Source: Dyadobacter sp. CY326 | GTDB lineage: Bacteria > Bacteroidota > Bacteroidia > Cytophagales > Spirosomataceae | Direction of reading: 5' to 3' | Assembly: GCF_021390515.1 (NCBI RefSeq) | Contig: NZ_JAJUXI010000009.1 | Span: 186,001 to 250,000, forward strand | Length of the DNA: 64,000 nt | In this document: positions 63,013 through 64,000 of the stretch, in pieces | Position numbering within the stretch: position 1 is the stretch's first letter | Layout: every line of letters begins with the position of its first letter | The notes under the pieces: model-generated | Told to the model about the DNA's origin: nothing | Database searches by the model: none | Seen by the model: the letters and a program-made list of their open reading frames with translations, nothing else | Translations under genes and position numbers: made by a program

Positions 63013-63037
63013 AAAAAAGGACTGTCGCCAACAGTCC
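63013..63037 (-). terminator. Terminator behind the 55-residue ORF
   Basis: On the minus strand GGACTGT-TGGCG-ACAGTCC is followed by T-rich sequence. It is nearly the same as the hairpin at 46994-47021. Confidence 0.8.
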
Positions 63038-63045
63038 CCGAATTC

Positions 63046-63213
63046 CTAAGCTTTCGCTCCCATCTTCTCGAAGCCTTCCCAAAGCACTTTCAAATCAAAA
63101 AGCGCCGACTTTTCGGCCGTATCAAACGGAATATCCGATCTCATGTCCCACAGCTTCGAAACGAAAACCAACAAACCGTAAAAAGTATAAAACAACCCTG
63201 AATTCGTATTCAT
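63046..63213 (-). CDS. Small ORF (55 aa) with C-terminal cassette shared with the 47030 gene
   Basis: Reads MNTNSGLFYTFYGLLVFVSK then LWDMRSDIPFDTAEKSALFD and LKVLWEGFEKMGAKA. The N-terminal part has one hydrophobic stretch. The final 28 residues match the island gene at 47030 except for Thr/Gln, with mostly synonymous DNA differences. Its terminator hairpin is also shared. It could be a truncated paralogue, or a genuine small protein. Confidence 0.5.
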   Translation of the reverse strand: MNTNSGLFYTFYGLLVFVSKLWDMRSDIPFDTAEKSALFDLKVLWEGFEKMGAKA

Positions 63214-63267
63214 ACCCGCCCGGTTTTCACCCCGACCTTTGATGCATCATTTTAACTATCAGAGATC

Positions 63268-64000
63268 ATGAAAACCATTTTAATTACAGGAGCAAGCAGC
63301 GGTATCGGTAAAGAAACTGCTAAATTATTTCACGCAAAAGGCTGGAACGTTATTGCCACCATGCGCAATCCGGATAACGAAGCTGAATTAGCGGAATTGG
63401 AAAATATATTGGTTACCAAACTCGACGTTCTTGATCCTGCATCTATTGATCATGCTGTGAATGAGGGTATTGCCAAGTTCGGGCAGATTGATGTTTTATT
63501 GAATAATGCTGGTTATGGCGCTTACGGTGTGCTCGAATCCTTTTCGAGAGAGCAGATCATCCGGCAGTTCGATACGAATGTGATCGGTTTGCTGGATGTG
63601 ACCAAGGCTTTGCTGCCCCATTTTCGCAGCAAAAAAAGCGGTATCATTATCAATGTGTCGTCTGTCGGCGGCAAGATGAGCTTCCCGCTGGGGACTTTGT
63701 ATCATGGGACGAAATTCGCCGTGGAAGGCATTTCCGAATCGTTAAACTTCGAGGTGCGGGAATTTGGCGGGCAGGTTAAAATCATCGAACCGGGCGCTAT
63801 TGCTACGGATTTCACGGGCCGCTCGCTGGAATTCAGTAATGATGAAAGCATGACAGAATACCAATCGATCATCGGCAAACTGTTGGCAGCTACGCAAGCC
63901 ATGTTTGAACAAGCTTCTCCTGCCAGCGTTGTGGCCGGGGTTATTTACGAAGCCGCTACCGACGGCAAGGATCAATTACGTTATATTGCGGGTGAAGATG
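63268..64000 (+). CDS. SDR family oxidoreductase, 3'-truncated by window edge
   Basis: Starts MKTILITGASSGIGKETAKL and runs open to the end of the window (244 codons). It has the cofactor motif TGASSGIG (7-14), NNAGYGAYG, INVSSVGGKMS (catalytic Ser) and YHGTKFAVEG (catalytic Tyr/Lys), then EPGAIATDF. This is the classical SDR pattern of about 270-280 residues. The substrate is unknown. It is transcribed away from the 55-residue ORF with a 54-bp gap. Confidence 0.92.
   Translation, partial: MKTILITGASSGIGKETAKLFHAKGWNVIATMRNPDNEAELAELENILVTKLDVLDPASIDHAVNEGIAKFGQIDVLLNNAGYGAYGVLESFSREQIIRQFDTNVIGLLDVTKALLPHFRSKKSGIIINVSSVGGKMSFPLGTLYHGTKFAVEGISESLNFEVREFGGQVKIIEPGAIATDFTGRSLEFSNDESMTEYQSIIGKLLAATQAMFEQASPASVVAGVIYEAATDGKDQLRYIAGED

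Overview
The window looks like chromosome of a Bacteroidota member, most likely Cytophagales/Spirosomaceae (Dyadobacter-like). The grounds are two secreted proteins with type IX secretion-type C-termini, a GldA-like ABC ATPase, a FISUMP-domain protein, weak Shine-Dalgarno use, and a Bacteroidota-type integrase and MobC/relaxase pair. The genus is inference; no rRNA is present.

Layout. 1-29.1 kb is core-like: a 5'-truncated GH15 glycosidase, a lipoprotein, NamZ-type muramidase plus acyltransferase, an HTH regulator, a stand-alone HsdR-N-like nuclease domain, tRNA-Arg, an enoyl-CoA hydratase with a PAP2-like membrane protein, AsnS, a T9SS cargo protein, a serine hydrolase, NuoL/NuoM, a DUF4143 ATPase, a Spy-like lipoprotein, a DUF5009 membrane protein, a GldA-like ATPase, a NagZ-AmiE type fusion, a 1463-residue Ig-like repeat surface protein, TadA and superoxide dismutase.

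29.19-61.08 kb reads as a roughly 32-kb integrative/mobilizable island in tRNA-His. The 3' end of the tRNA is repeated as a perfect 21-bp direct repeat at 61060-61080, and a tyrosine integrase lies just inside the left end. Both ends carry a 24-bp repeat. A MobC-like protein and a relaxase broken by a 16-nt insertion sit in the middle. Cargo includes (a) a STAND-type NTPase with an N-terminal PDDEXK-like domain, translationally coupled to a DUF2971 protein; (b) an 8.3-kb segment between 129-bp direct repeats carrying a frameshifted serine hydrolase, a membrane-esterase fusion, an LprI-like protein and an HxlR regulator with three oxidoreductase genes; (c) a DUF1016 nuclease with palindromes in and before the gene; (d) a two-gene unit of a zinc-ribbon/winged-helix protein and a winged-helix/HEPN-like protein; (e) a PLD-helicase-DUF3427 gene interrupted by an in-frame stop; (f) a PDDEXK-like protein between direct repeats. 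It resembles a decaying defence island: several genes are intact, but four are broken.

61.1-64 kb returns to ordinary genes: a VOC protein, an isochorismatase-like hydrolase overlapping a methyltransferase, a 55-residue ORF sharing its C-terminus with an island gene, and an SDR running off the end.

Best candidates for something undescribed are the DUF2971-STAND nuclease pair and the zinc-ribbon/wHTH-HEPN pair. NamZ and the NagZ-AmiE fusion, 16 kb apart, suggest a MurNAc/GlcNAc peptidoglycan-salvage route.
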